NCBI RefSeq assembly: GCF_009208735.1
Contig: NZ_WFLJ01000012.1
Location: 170,372-234,371 of the forward strand
Direction: 5' to 3'
Length of the DNA stretch: 64,000 nt
Source: Janthinobacterium rivuli
GTDB taxonomy: Bacteria > Pseudomonadota > Gammaproteobacteria > Burkholderiales > Burkholderiaceae_D
The position numbers were made by a program, and so were the translations under genes. Of the stretch, positions 37,581 through 46,638 are shown piece by piece (position 1 is the stretch's first letter; each line of letters opens with the position of its first letter). Below the pieces are notes generated by a model. That model was not told where the DNA came from. It ran no database searches and saw nothing but the letters and a program-made list of their open reading frames with translations.

Positions 37581-38534
37581 CTAGCGCGTCGTGAATGACC
37601 AGCTGCGCGTGACGTCCGCGCCATTGACTTTGCCGATGAAACTCACGTCATAGGTGGTGGCCGCCAGCAGGGGAGCCAGCGGGATGATGGCGGCCACTGA
37701 ACGCGATGTATTGATGGCATCGGTTTCCTTGCTGAGCAGGCGTACCGTCAGGTCGGCGCCGGCGCCACGCTGGCGCACGGTGAACGCCGTCACGCTGAGG
37801 GTGGCGTCGAAATTCGCATGGACGCTGATGGGGTAGCCGACCACGTCCTGGTTGGGCACGGGATCGGGTTCCTCTTCATTGCTGGAGAAACTGGTGGCGA
37901 CTTTGGTCTGTCCGCTGAACGGGTAGCTGACGATCTGTCCGGCTGGCAAGCCGGGGCCGTAGCGGCTATTGCCCGCCAGGTCGGTGGTGAAATAGGCGTA
38001 GCCGCTGTTGTTGACGGCCGCACCGGCGCCGCCTTCCTTGAAGATCGGTTCAAAGATGAGGAAGCGGTGATACACGGCCGTGATCAGGTTTTCCGCCATG
38101 TAGAAGCCGGAGTTGCTTGCCACGCCCGCGATGACTTCGCCCCAGACGGAAGTGACGCCATAGCCAGACGCGGTCAGGCGGTCGTAGAGTGTTTCGCCAG
38201 TAAAGCCGGGTTTGCCCTTGATTTGATTGTGCACCACCACACTATTGCTGTTCAGATAGTTGGAGTGGCCGAGTGCCGCGTTGTCGATCAGACTATTGCG
38301 TACCAGCGGCGTCAACCCGACCTGACTGCGTCGGTAATTGATCCAGTTGAAACCATCGGTGGCGATATTATTGCTGAGGACGGGAGCGCCCGGTTCCTGG
38401 GTCAGCTGCCCGGCCTGCGTCGAGGTGTTCAGCGACGTCTTGTCGCCGCTATCGCCGCCGCCACAGGCGCTCAGCAGGGCTGCGCTCAGCAGGGCGGTTA
38501 TCCAGTATTTCCAACGCAGTGACGAGACAATCAA
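37581..38534 (-). CDS. CAP/SCP-domain lipoprotein
   Basis: A 317-residue lipoprotein with signal and lipobox LSAC (Cys24) followed by GGGDSGDK. Residues ~60-185 form a CAP (SCP/PR1-like) domain: NWINYRRSQVGLTPLVRNS, HSNYLNSN and the HNQIKGKPGFTGETLYDR stretch. The C-terminal ~100 residues look like a bacterial Ig-like domain ending TRSWSFTTR. CAP proteins are secreted or surface proteins with sterol/lipid binding or protease-like roles; many bacterial ones are of unknown role. It is a single-gene unit. Confidence 0.85.
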   Translation of the reverse strand: MIVSSLRWKYWITALLSAALLSACGGGDSGDKTSLNTSTQAGQLTQEPGAPVLSNNIATDGFNWINYRRSQVGLTPLVRNSLIDNAALGHSNYLNSNSVVVHNQIKGKPGFTGETLYDRLTASGYGVTSVWGEVIAGVASNSGFYMAENLITAVYHRFLIFEPIFKEGGAGAAVNNSGYAYFTTDLAGNSRYGPGLPAGQIVSYPFSGQTKVATSFSSNEEEPDPVPNQDVVGYPISVHANFDATLSVTAFTVRQRGAGADLTVRLLSKETDAINTSRSVAAIIPLAPLLAATTYDVSFIGKVNGADVTRSWSFTTR

Positions 38535-38737
38535 GTTGACTCCTGTATAGGTAGGCGGACAGTGGTGGGGAGCAGCGTACTGCCCTGTAAAACGATTCTA
38601 AGGTATTTTCATACGCTGTAGAGCATCCATGAAAAGATATGTCGCGCGCTCGTGCACGGACGGTGCCGCGGCTGTGCAGGGTAGAATGGGCATGGTGCGG
38701 CGTTTGCCGCCGCTTCGCCTCATTCCTGTTACTTTGA

Positions 38738-39544
38738 TTGCCCACAAATTTGAACACATTGCCCAAGTCGCGCCTGCAGCGCGCCAAATACGCCTTGCCC
38801 AGCATGGTGACTTTGCTTTCGATAGCCTGCGGTTTTGCCAGCATCGTCATTTCCGTCGATAACGCGACTGTCGGCGATGCGGATGCCTACCGCCTGGCGG
38901 CGGCGCTGCTGGTGCTCGCCGGCGTGTTCGATGCGCTCGACGGTTATGTCGCGCGCCTGACCAATACCAGTTCGCAGTTCGGCGTGCAGCTCGATTCCAT
39001 CGCCGACGTGATGAATTTCGGCTGCGCCCCGGCCGTCCTGTTGTACTGCTACGGCTTTGTGCAGATGGGCGTGCACGATCCGCTGCTGCTGCGTTTTGGC
39101 GGCATGGCCAGCTTCTTCTTTGTGGCGTGCGGCGCCATGCGCCTGGCGCGCTTCAATGTGAACGTGGGACGCACCGACCCCCTGTATTTCGTCGGCATGC
39201 CGATCACGGCCGGGGCCGCTTGCGTGGCGGCCGTGGTGGTGGCCTGGCCGGCGCCCATCGATTCCACGCTGCACAGCTATCTGTTGATGCTGCTGCTGGT
39301 GGGCGTGGGCAGCCTGATGGTGTCGACCTTGCGTTTCCCCAGCTCCAAGCAAAAGAAAAGCCTGGCCGCGCTGCTGGTGCTCATCGTCGCCATCGCCCTG
39401 CTGGTGTGGCTGAAAACCAGCTTCTTCGCGCTGTTCTTCGCCGTCTACATCGCCGCCACCCTGCTGCTGAACCTGGCGTGGTACCTGGGCTGGCGCGGCA
39501 TCGCCTTGCCGCAGGTTTTCAACGACCCCGACGAGATCGATTAA
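38738..39544 (+). CDS. pssA: CDP-diacylglycerol-serine O-phosphatidyltransferase
   Basis: A 268-residue integral membrane enzyme that makes phosphatidylserine, precursor of phosphatidylethanolamine. The CDP-alcohol phosphotransferase motif DG-x2-AR-x8-G-x3-D-x3-D is present as DGYVARLTNTSSQFG then QLDSIADV. About eight membrane spans follow the family pattern of the PssA type (Bacillus/proteobacterial type II). No ATG fits: TTG at 38738 gives MPTNLNTLPKSRLQR; the first in-frame ATG would remove the first span, so a TTG start is likely, or the start is uncertain. It ends 3 bases before the convergent aldo/keto reductase gene. Confidence 0.93.
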   Translation: MPTNLNTLPKSRLQRAKYALPSMVTLLSIACGFASIVISVDNATVGDADAYRLAAALLVLAGVFDALDGYVARLTNTSSQFGVQLDSIADVMNFGCAPAVLLYCYGFVQMGVHDPLLLRFGGMASFFFVACGAMRLARFNVNVGRTDPLYFVGMPITAGAACVAAVVVAWPAPIDSTLHSYLLMLLLVGVGSLMVSTLRFPSSKQKKSLAALLVLIVAIALLVWLKTSFFALFFAVYIAATLLLNLAWYLGWRGIALPQVFNDPDEID

Positions 39545-39547
39545 AGT

Positions 39548-40474
39548 TTAAGCCACCTCGTGCCCGCGCGCGGCGCGCAGGATGGCGAACCAGTCGCTGC
39601 GGCTGAGCGTAAATTGCGTGCCTTCCACGGCCACGCCCACGGCCTCGATGCGTCCCGTGCCCGTCAGCGGCAGGGGACGGCAAGGCAATTGCATGATCCA
39701 GGCGAATACCACGCTGGCAAACGGGCGCTGCAGCTGGTCGGCGATCTGCTTGATGACATTGCGCAAGTTCTCCACATTCGCATCGCCGCCCTGGAACAGC
39801 CGGCCGCCGGCCAGCGGCGACCAGATCATCGGCGCCACCCCCACGTCTTGCAAGCCGTCGAAGGTTTCGTCGAACAGGGGTGCCACGTGCAGCGGCGAGA
39901 ATTCCACCTGGTTCGTCACCAACGGGAAGCGCCGGTGCAGGCACTCGAACTGGTGGCGGCTGAAATTCGATACGCCAAAGTGCAGCACCTTGCCCGCCGC
40001 TTTCAATTGCGTGAAGGCACCGGCGATCTCGTCGAAATCCATCAGCGGGTCGGGACGGTGGATCAGCAGCAAGTCCAGGCGGTCCGTCTGCAGCTGGCGC
40101 AAGGTCTGTTCCACGGAACTGGTGATGTGCGCCGCGCTCGTGTCGTAATGCTGGATGGCATGGCCGGGACGGTGCGGCGACAGCAGCTTGATGCCGCACT
40201 TGCTGACCAGCTCCATCCTGTCGCGCAAGCCCGGCTGCAAGGCCAGCGCTTCGCCAAACAAGCCTTCGGCGCTGTAATCGCCATAGATATCGGCATGGTC
40301 GAAGCTCGACACGCCCAGCGCCAGGCATTGCTCGATGAAGGCCAGGCGTTGCTGCGCTGACATATTCCACTCGCCGATGCGCCACATGCCGGCGACGATG
40401 CGCGACAGTTCGGGACCGTTGGCACTCAAACGGCTGCGCGGTGCTTGCAGGCTGGCGGGAAATACATGGCTCAT
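39548..40474 (-). CDS. Aldo/keto reductase
   Basis: A 308-residue NADPH-dependent aldo/keto reductase (YdhF-like). Catalytic residues can be seen as Asp in FDHADIYGDY with the Tyr, Lys in the SKCGIKL segment, and His in LLLIHRPDP. The cofactor site is near the end (SPLAGG, and the later ASVVFAWIMQLP and GTGRIEA segments). Substrate is unknown. The frame continues upstream, but the family start is MSHVFPASLQ at 40474. It is 53 bases after a TetR gene on the same strand, so the two may be cotranscribed and controlled by the TetR protein. Confidence 0.9.
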   Translation of the reverse strand: MSHVFPASLQAPRSRLSANGPELSRIVAGMWRIGEWNMSAQQRLAFIEQCLALGVSSFDHADIYGDYSAEGLFGEALALQPGLRDRMELVSKCGIKLLSPHRPGHAIQHYDTSAAHITSSVEQTLRQLQTDRLDLLLIHRPDPLMDFDEIAGAFTQLKAAGKVLHFGVSNFSRHQFECLHRRFPLVTNQVEFSPLHVAPLFDETFDGLQDVGVAPMIWSPLAGGRLFQGGDANVENLRNVIKQIADQLQRPFASVVFAWIMQLPCRPLPLTGTGRIEAVGVAVEGTQFTLSRSDWFAILRAARGHEVA

Positions 40475-40527
40475 GGGCTGGCTTTCTGGTGGTGGCGAAG
40501 AAGCGTACGCCACGATTATATCCAGTG

Positions 40528-41091
40528 CTAGAGCATGCTGCGGATAAAGCGGCAGCAACGCTCCTGCAGGGCATCGTCGAGCTGGCCGCCCAGTTGCATC
40601 TGGTACACCAGCGCCGATTGCAGCATGAAGGCGAACAGGCGCAGGTCGAGGTCGGCGCGTACGCCGATGTTGACCAGGCGCTGTACCACCAGGGTGATCC
40701 ACGGCGCGACGATCTGCTCGCGAAAGCGCAGCTGCGCCGCCGCATCGTTGTGGATCAGCACCAGTAAATCGCAGGTGAAGCGGCCATCGGCGTTCAGGTT
40801 GTCGAAGATGCGCGCACAGATCGCCTCGATCTCCTGGCCATCCGGCATGTCGAGCGCGCGCTGCAGCTTTTCCGCCGTGCGCTTGACGAGCGCGTCGAGC
40901 AGCATGTCTTCGCGGCGCGGCCAGCGCCGGTAGATCGTCTGGCGCCCCACGCCTGCCGCGTCGGCCACCATCTGTATCGTCACCGCTTCGAGCCCATGCT
41001 GGCGCACCAGCATGACAATCGCTTCCAGTACCGCATCTTCCACGCCCGCCTTGCGCGGGCGGCCACGCACCGCTGCCTCTTTTTTGATCAC
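40528..41091 (-). CDS. TetR-family transcriptional regulator
   Basis: A 187-residue repressor-type regulator starting with GTG at 41091 (MIKKEAAVRGRPRKA). The helix-turn-helix is residues ~20-62 (LVRQHGLEAVTIQMVADAAG, VGRQTIYRRWPRREDMLLDAL) and the C-terminal domain (about 70-187) binds an effector. A ribosome-binding site-like GGGTGA precedes it. A palindromic candidate operator lies 31 bases upstream. It is divergent from the GMC dehydrogenase operon and ahead of the aldo/keto reductase, so both are candidate targets (inference). Confidence 0.9.
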   Translation of the reverse strand: MIKKEAAVRGRPRKAGVEDAVLEAIVMLVRQHGLEAVTIQMVADAAGVGRQTIYRRWPRREDMLLDALVKRTAEKLQRALDMPDGQEIEAICARIFDNLNADGRFTCDLLVLIHNDAAAQLRFREQIVAPWITLVVQRLVNIGVRADLDLRLFAFMLQSALVYQMQLGGQLDDALQERCCRFIRSML

Positions 41092-41121
41092 GTCTCACCC
41101 GTCTCTGAATGTTTCTTTTAA

Positions 41122-41144
41122 TTATGGTACGATGCGCACCGTAA
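41122..41144. promoter_or_regulatory. Candidate TetR-family operator
   Basis: Imperfect palindrome TTATGGTACG-N3-CGCACCGTAA (8 of 10 positions symmetric), 31 bases from the TetR start, in the gap to the divergent dehydrogenase operon. Fits the form of TetR-family sites; autoregulation is inferred. Confidence 0.55.
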
Positions 41145-41316
41145 ATGCAAAGCAACTGCTTGTCAATCATCTTGATCAATTAACCGACAGGCGGATGCGC
41201 CGCGATACCCCAGTCATCTCCACGTGAAATCTGCAATCTCAGCGGCGCATGCCCGCATTTTCTTTCTGACTTCTACATCCATCATTGTGGCGGCTCGTGC
41301 CGCCTGAGGAAAACCT

Positions 41317-42003
41317 ATGAAAATCATCGGGATTTCGCCCCATCGGCGTAATTTCTTGCGCAAGGCCGTCGGCGCCGCGCCTGCCGTGGCCCTGCTGGCC
41401 GGCGGCGGCCTGGCCATGGCCGTCTCCAAGGACCAGCCTGCCTACAAACCGCGCTTCTTCGACGCCACCGAATGGGCCACCTTGAGCGCACTGGTCGACC
41501 GCCTGATTCCGGCCGATGGCGAAGGGCCGGGCGCGCTGGAAGCGGGCGCGCATGAATTCATCGACTTGCAAATGAACACGCCGTACGCGTATGGCGCGCT
41601 GTGGTACATGCAGGGGCCGTTCGTGCCGTCGATCGAACAGTTCGGCTACCAGTTCCACATGGCGCCGCGCGAGCTGTACAAGAGCGCCCTGGCTGGCGTC
41701 AACGCGGCCGTCAACAAGCAGTCCGGCAAGCCTTTCGTGCAACTGAACGGGGCCGAGCGCGACGCCGTCATCACGCAATTGCAAAAGGGAACGTTGGACA
41801 TCGGCGCGGTGCCGTCGAAAGTCTTCTTCAACCAGTTGCTGCAAAACACGCGCGAGGGATATTTTTGCGATCCCGTGCACGGTGGCAACAAGGACATGCT
41901 GGCCTGGAAGATGGTGGGCTTTCCCGGCGCGCGCGCCGACTACATGGATTGGGTGGAACAGTATGGGAAAAAATATCCTCTGCCGCCAGTCTCCATCGCC
42001 TGA
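41317..42003 (+). CDS. Tat-exported small subunit of a membrane-bound dehydrogenase (gluconate 2-dehydrogenase subunit 3 family)
   Basis: A 228-residue protein. The N-terminus has a twin-arginine signal (PHRRNFLRKAVGAAPAVALLA), and the mature part is the gluconate_2-dh3 domain found in the small subunits of gluconate, fructose, sorbitol and related dehydrogenases. Typical segments are FDATEWATLSALVDRLIPAD and YQFHMAPRELYKSALAGV. It helps export the GMC catalytic subunit through Tat, since that subunit has no signal of its own (family knowledge). A good ribosome-binding site (GAGGA) precedes it. First gene of a three-gene operon. Confidence 0.9.
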   Translation: MKIIGISPHRRNFLRKAVGAAPAVALLAGGGLAMAVSKDQPAYKPRFFDATEWATLSALVDRLIPADGEGPGALEAGAHEFIDLQMNTPYAYGALWYMQGPFVPSIEQFGYQFHMAPRELYKSALAGVNAAVNKQSGKPFVQLNGAERDAVITQLQKGTLDIGAVPSKVFFNQLLQNTREGYFCDPVHGGNKDMLAWKMVGFPGARADYMDWVEQYGKKYPLPPVSIA

Positions 42004-42120
42004 AAAGGTCCATGGCGGCGTTGCACTGCCTGGTCGTACTAGCGTATTGCCTGCGGCAATGCGCCTTGCCCCGAACCTTTTCAGTTATCAGTACCCGATC
42101 AAAGAAAAAGAAAAACCATC

Positions 42121-43908
42121 ATGAGTGATATCAAACCCGATGTAAAAATGAAGCCTGTCGATGCCGTGATTGTGGGCTTCGGCTGGACCGGCGCCATCAT
42201 GGCCAAGGAATTGACGGAAGCGGGCCTGAACGTGGTCGCGCTGGAACGCGGCGAGTACCGCGACACCTATCCCGACGGCGCCTATCCGAAGACCCTCGAC
42301 GAGCTGACCTATATCCAGCGCAGCAAGCTGTTCCAGGACATGTCGAAAAGCACGTTCACCTTCCGCCACAGCATCACGGGCGTGGCCGTGCCGTATCGCC
42401 AGATCGGCGCCTTCAAACCGGGCACGGGCGTGGGCGGCGCCGGCTTGCACTGGTCGGGCATGCACTGGCGCGTCCTGCCGGAAGAGCTGCAAATCCGCAG
42501 CCACTACGAACGCCGCTACGGCAAGAAATTCATCCCCGAAGGCATGACGATCCAGGACTTTGGCGTGACCTACGCCGAGCTGGAGCCGCACTTCGATTTC
42601 GTGGAAAAAGTCTTCGGCACCTCGGGCCAGGCGTATAAGGTCAACGGCATCGTCGTCGGCGACGGCAATGTGTTCGAGGGCGACCGCTCCGACAATTACG
42701 CGCTGGCGCCGCAAAAAGTGCCATACACGGCCGAGCTGTTCCGCCGCGCGGCCAAGGCCGTCGGCTACCACCCGTTCGTCAACGCCTCGTCGAACGCGTC
42801 CGGCCCGTACACGAACCCGTACGGTTGCCAGATGGGCCCGTGCAACTTCTGCGGTTTCTGCTCCGGCTACGCCTGCTATAACTATTCCAAGGCTTCGCCC
42901 AACGTCAACATCATGCCGGCCCTGCGCATGATCTCGAATTTTGAATTGCGCGCCAATTGCAACGTCGTGCGCATCAATCTCGATGGCAGTAAAAAACGCG
43001 CGACCGGCGTGACCTACATCAATGCGGACGGCAAGGCCGTCGAGCAGCCGGCCGACCTGGTCATCGCCAGTGCCTTTGCCTACAACAACGCGCACCTGTT
43101 TCTGCTGTCGGGTATCGGCAAGCCGTACGACCCCGTCAGCAACGAGGGCGTGGTGGGGCGCAACATCGCCTACCAGATGATGTCCACCATCCAGACTTTC
43201 TTCAAGGAAGACACGAACACGAATCCCTTCATCGGCGCCGGCGGCACCGGCGTCGCGCTCGATGACTGGAATGGCGACAACTTCGACCATGGCCCGCTGG
43301 GCTTTGTGGGCGGCTCGCCCGCCTGGTGCAACCCGGCCGGCTCGAAGCCGATTTCCGGCATCGCCACGCCGGACGGCACGCCCGCCTGGGGTACAGCCTG
43401 GAAAAAGGCCGTCAAGAAGAGCTATCTGAACACGGTTTCTTTTGACTGCCACGGCGCCAACATGACGTACCGCGACTGCTATGTCGACCTCGACCCCACC
43501 TACACGGACAAGTATGGCCAGCAATTGCTGCGCTTTACCTTCGACTGGAAGGAAAACGACATCAAGATGAGTCGTTTCGTCACGGACAAGATGATGAAGG
43601 TGGCCGAAGCGATGAATCCGGAAGCTATCAAGGTGTCCGTCAAGAACGTGGGCGACCACCTCGACTTGCGCAATTACCAGACCACCCACTGGGCGGGCGG
43701 CACGGCCATGGGCGCGGACCGCAAGACCAGCGTCGTCAACCGCTACCTGCAGAGCTGGGACGTGCACAACGTGTTTGCCGTCGGTTCCAGCGTGTTCCCG
43801 GTCGGCATCGGCTACAACCCGACGGGCCTCGCTTGCGCGCTGACCTACTGGTCGGCCAAGGCCATCCGCGAGCAATACCTGAAAGATCCCCGTCCCCTGG
43901 TCGCCTGA
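42121..43908 (+). CDS. GMC-family dehydrogenase catalytic flavoprotein subunit
   Basis: A 595-residue FAD-dependent oxidoreductase. The Rossmann motif GFGWTG (from about residue 16) and the FAD-contacting GTGVGGAGLHWSGM are clear. The C-terminal GMC signature includes THWAGGTAMG and FAVGSSVFPVGIGYNPTGLA with the catalytic His. A Cys cluster, C236, C241, C244, C247 and C252 (CNFCGFCSGYAC), corresponds to the region that binds a 3Fe-4S cluster in the FAD-glucose and fructose dehydrogenase family, so electron transfer FAD to Fe-S to heme is likely. No signal peptide; export depends on the small subunit. Substrate (gluconate, sugar or alcohol) cannot be fixed. Confidence 0.92.
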   Translation: MSDIKPDVKMKPVDAVIVGFGWTGAIMAKELTEAGLNVVALERGEYRDTYPDGAYPKTLDELTYIQRSKLFQDMSKSTFTFRHSITGVAVPYRQIGAFKPGTGVGGAGLHWSGMHWRVLPEELQIRSHYERRYGKKFIPEGMTIQDFGVTYAELEPHFDFVEKVFGTSGQAYKVNGIVVGDGNVFEGDRSDNYALAPQKVPYTAELFRRAAKAVGYHPFVNASSNASGPYTNPYGCQMGPCNFCGFCSGYACYNYSKASPNVNIMPALRMISNFELRANCNVVRINLDGSKKRATGVTYINADGKAVEQPADLVIASAFAYNNAHLFLLSGIGKPYDPVSNEGVVGRNIAYQMMSTIQTFFKEDTNTNPFIGAGGTGVALDDWNGDNFDHGPLGFVGGSPAWCNPAGSKPISGIATPDGTPAWGTAWKKAVKKSYLNTVSFDCHGANMTYRDCYVDLDPTYTDKYGQQLLRFTFDWKENDIKMSRFVTDKMMKVAEAMNPEAIKVSVKNVGDHLDLRNYQTTHWAGGTAMGADRKTSVVNRYLQSWDVHNVFAVGSSVFPVGIGYNPTGLACALTYWSAKAIREQYLKDPRPLVA

Positions 43909-43922
43909 TAAAGAACAAGAAG

Positions 43923-45314
43923 ATGAACAACACATTCACCCATACCATGGGCGCGCTGCTGCTGGCGCTCGCCTCCAGTACCCCCGGCATCGCCTGGTCT
44001 GCCACCACCCCGAAAGCCCAGCTGATACGCCAGGGCGAATATCTGGCCCGCGCCGGCGACTGCATCGCCTGCCATACGGCCGGCACGAAAGGCCAGCCGT
44101 TCGCGGGCGGCCTGGGCATGGAAACGCCGATCGGCAAGGTGTATTCCACCAACATCACGCCCGATAAAAAGGCCGGCATCGGCGACTGGAGTTTCGCCGA
44201 TTTCGACAAGCTGATGCGCACCGGCGTGACGAAACATGGCTACACCGTGTATCCGGCCATGCCGTATCCGTCGTACTCGCGCCTGAGCGAGGCGGACATG
44301 CAGGCGCTGTATGCCTACTTCATGCATGGCGTGAAGGCGGACCCGACGCCGAACAAGGCGGCCGACATTCCCTGGCCCTTGTCGATGCGTTTCCCGTTGA
44401 CCATCTGGCGCTGGGCCTTCGCGCCCACGCCGCAGCCGTACAAAATACCGGCCACGGGCGACGCGCAATTGCTGCGCGGCGCCTACCTGGTGCAGGGCCT
44501 GGGCCACTGCGGCGCCTGCCATACGGCGCGCGGCGTGGGCATGCAGGAAAAATCGCTGACGGATGAGGGCAACACGACCTTCCTGGCGGGCGGCGGCGTG
44601 ATCGACGGCTGGTCCGTGCCTTCGTTGCGCAATGAACATGGCGGCGGCCTGGCGCGCTGGAGCGCGGCCGAGATCGCCGAATTCCTCAAGACGGGCCGCA
44701 ACAGCCACACGGCCTCGTTTGGCGCCATGAACGACGTGGTGGCCCATTCCATGCAGCACATGACGGATGGCGACCTGGCGGCGATGGCGAAATACCTGAA
44801 GTCCCTGCCGCCATCGAACCCGGCCACGCCCGCCTTCGTGGCCGACGACAAGCTGGGCAAGCAATTGTTCAGCGGCATCGTCAACTCGAAAGGCGCGCAG
44901 CTGTACCTGGACCGCTGCGCCGGTTGCCACCGCTCCGACGGCAAGGGCTACGACAAGGCTTTCCCTGCGCTGGCCGGTAATGCCGTGCTGCAGACGAACG
45001 ATCCCACCTCGGCCATCAACATCGTGCTGTCGGGCGGCGCCGTGCCGGCCACGCGCACGGCGCCGTCGGCGCTGACGATGGCGCCGTATGCCGACATTTT
45101 CAACGATGAGCAGACGGCGCAAGTGGTGACCTTCATCCAGACCAGCTGGGGCAACCGCGGCACGCCCGTGACGGCGGCGCAGGTGGCCAAGGTGCGCAAG
45201 GTGGCCGTGCCGGTGGAACCATCGCAGACGGAAGCGACGTTTGCGGCAGGCCGCCACGGCACCTTCCCGCCCGTGGCGCGCCAGCCGCACCTGAGGGATG
45301 CGCCGCTGAAGTAA
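43923..45314 (+). CDS. Triheme cytochrome c subunit of the dehydrogenase complex
   Basis: A 463-residue exported cytochrome c with a signal peptide (about residues 1-26). It has three CxxCH heme sites: C47-H51 (CIACH), C196-H200 (CGACH) and C332-H336 (CAGCH). This is the usual three-heme cytochrome c of alcohol, gluconate and sorbitol dehydrogenases, which takes electrons from the GMC subunit and passes them to ubiquinone in the cytoplasmic membrane. It starts 14 bases after the GMC stop and is the last gene of the operon, ahead of a strong terminator. Confidence 0.94.
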   Translation: MNNTFTHTMGALLLALASSTPGIAWSATTPKAQLIRQGEYLARAGDCIACHTAGTKGQPFAGGLGMETPIGKVYSTNITPDKKAGIGDWSFADFDKLMRTGVTKHGYTVYPAMPYPSYSRLSEADMQALYAYFMHGVKADPTPNKAADIPWPLSMRFPLTIWRWAFAPTPQPYKIPATGDAQLLRGAYLVQGLGHCGACHTARGVGMQEKSLTDEGNTTFLAGGGVIDGWSVPSLRNEHGGGLARWSAAEIAEFLKTGRNSHTASFGAMNDVVAHSMQHMTDGDLAAMAKYLKSLPPSNPATPAFVADDKLGKQLFSGIVNSKGAQLYLDRCAGCHRSDGKGYDKAFPALAGNAVLQTNDPTSAINIVLSGGAVPATRTAPSALTMAPYADIFNDEQTAQVVTFIQTSWGNRGTPVTAAQVAKVRKVAVPVEPSQTEATFAAGRHGTFPPVARQPHLRDAPLK

Positions 45315-45327
45315 AGTGAATCGGCGA

Positions 45328-45360
45328 AAAAAATGCCCGCAGCATCTGCGGGCATTTTTT
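45328..45360. terminator. Bidirectional rho-independent terminator
   Basis: Perfect stem AAAAAATGCCCGCAG-CAT-CTGCGGGCATTTTTT with T runs on both strands, between the stop codons of the convergent cytochrome c and carboxypeptidase genes. It serves both. Confidence 0.93.
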
Positions 45361-45378
45361 ATGGGGAATGCTGACTGC

Positions 45379-46524
45379 TTATTTCATCCACAGGCGCATC
45401 GAATCCCAGGCGCGGCCGAAGATCGTTGCCTGGTTGATCGGCTCCAGCGCCACGACCGGCAGTTCCAGCAGGACTTTGTCGTCAACCATCATTTTCAGCT
45501 TGCCGACAGGGGCGTTTTCAGCCAATGGCGCGACCAGCGGGTCCTTGCGTTCCAGCACGGGTTTCATCTTGGCCGCCGTGCCTTTTGGTACGGTGACGAG
45601 CACGTCGCGGGCGAAACCGATTTTCACGGTGCCTTTCGAGCCTTTCCACACTTCCGGCGTGGCCACGGCCTGGCCTTTCGAGTATAGCTTGACCGTGTCG
45701 AAGTTCTGGAAGCCCCAGTTCAGCAGCTTCTGGCTTTCCTGCGTGCGGGCCTGGTCCGACGAGGTGCCCAGCACCACGGAGATCAGGCGGCGCTCGCCGG
45801 TGCCGCCTGGGCGGCGGGCCGAGGCGATCATGCAATAGCCGGCCGCTTCCGTGTGGCCCGTTTTCATGCCGTCCACGGTTGGGTCCAGCCACAGCAGGCG
45901 GTTGCGGTTAGGCTGCGTGATCTTGTTGTACGTAAAGCTCTTGATGGAATCGATTTTGTAGAATTCCGGGTAGTCGGCGATCACGCGCTTTGCCAGCACG
46001 GACAAGTCTTGCGCCGTGGAATAGTTATCCGGGCTAGGCAAACCGTGTGGATTGGCAAAACGCGTGTTTTTCAGGCCCATGCGTTGCGCTTCGCGGTTCA
46101 TCAGCACGACGAACGTGCCTTCATCGCCAGCAACGGCTTCAGCCAGCGCCACGGCGGCGTCGTTACCCGATTGAATCATCAGGCCGTGCAGCAAGTCGTC
46201 GATCGAGACGGGGGTGGCCGGGTCGATGAACATCTTCGAGCTGCTCGAATCGACTTTCCAGGCGCGCACGGAGACGTTCACTTTTTGGTCCAGCGCCAGT
46301 TTCTTTTCGCGGATGGCGGCAAACGTCAGGTAAGCCGTCATGATCTTGGTCAACGATGCCGGCTCGATGCGCGCGTCCGGATCTTGCGACGCAATGATCT
46401 GGCCACTCGTGGCGTCAAGCAACAGCCAGGACTTGGCGGCGATGGTCGGGGCTGGCACGCTCTGGGCGTAGGCGGCGGAAAAGAAAAATACACTGGAGGC
46501 CAGTGCCGCTAAAAGTTTTTTCAT
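45379..46524 (-). CDS. D-alanyl-D-alanine carboxypeptidase (PBP5/6-like)
   Basis: A 381-residue low-molecular-weight penicillin-binding protein of the DacA/DacC type. It has a signal peptide (MKKLLAALASSVFFFSAAYA), catalytic SxxK at 57-60 (SLTK), SGN (in MIQSGNDAAVAL) and KTG (in VDGMKTGHTE). The C-terminal beta domain and the amphipathic membrane-anchoring helix (FGRAWDSMRLWMK) are present. It removes the terminal D-Ala of peptidoglycan stem peptides, limiting cross-linking. The start at 46524 gives the signal peptide; the frame upstream is not protein-like. Confidence 0.95.
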   Translation of the reverse strand: MKKLLAALASSVFFFSAAYAQSVPAPTIAAKSWLLLDATSGQIIASQDPDARIEPASLTKIMTAYLTFAAIREKKLALDQKVNVSVRAWKVDSSSSKMFIDPATPVSIDDLLHGLMIQSGNDAAVALAEAVAGDEGTFVVLMNREAQRMGLKNTRFANPHGLPSPDNYSTAQDLSVLAKRVIADYPEFYKIDSIKSFTYNKITQPNRNRLLWLDPTVDGMKTGHTEAAGYCMIASARRPGGTGERRLISVVLGTSSDQARTQESQKLLNWGFQNFDTVKLYSKGQAVATPEVWKGSKGTVKIGFARDVLVTVPKGTAAKMKPVLERKDPLVAPLAENAPVGKLKMMVDDKVLLELPVVALEPINQATIFGRAWDSMRLWMK

Positions 46525-46638
46525 GGGGCTGGTCTGCGAGAAAAAGATGAAGGCTGAGGGCCATGCTGTTGCTACCTGCATGGCCGCGTGGAAAAAACGG
46601 ATCAATTATAGCCGTGGAGGCGCTAGTAAGCCCACACT

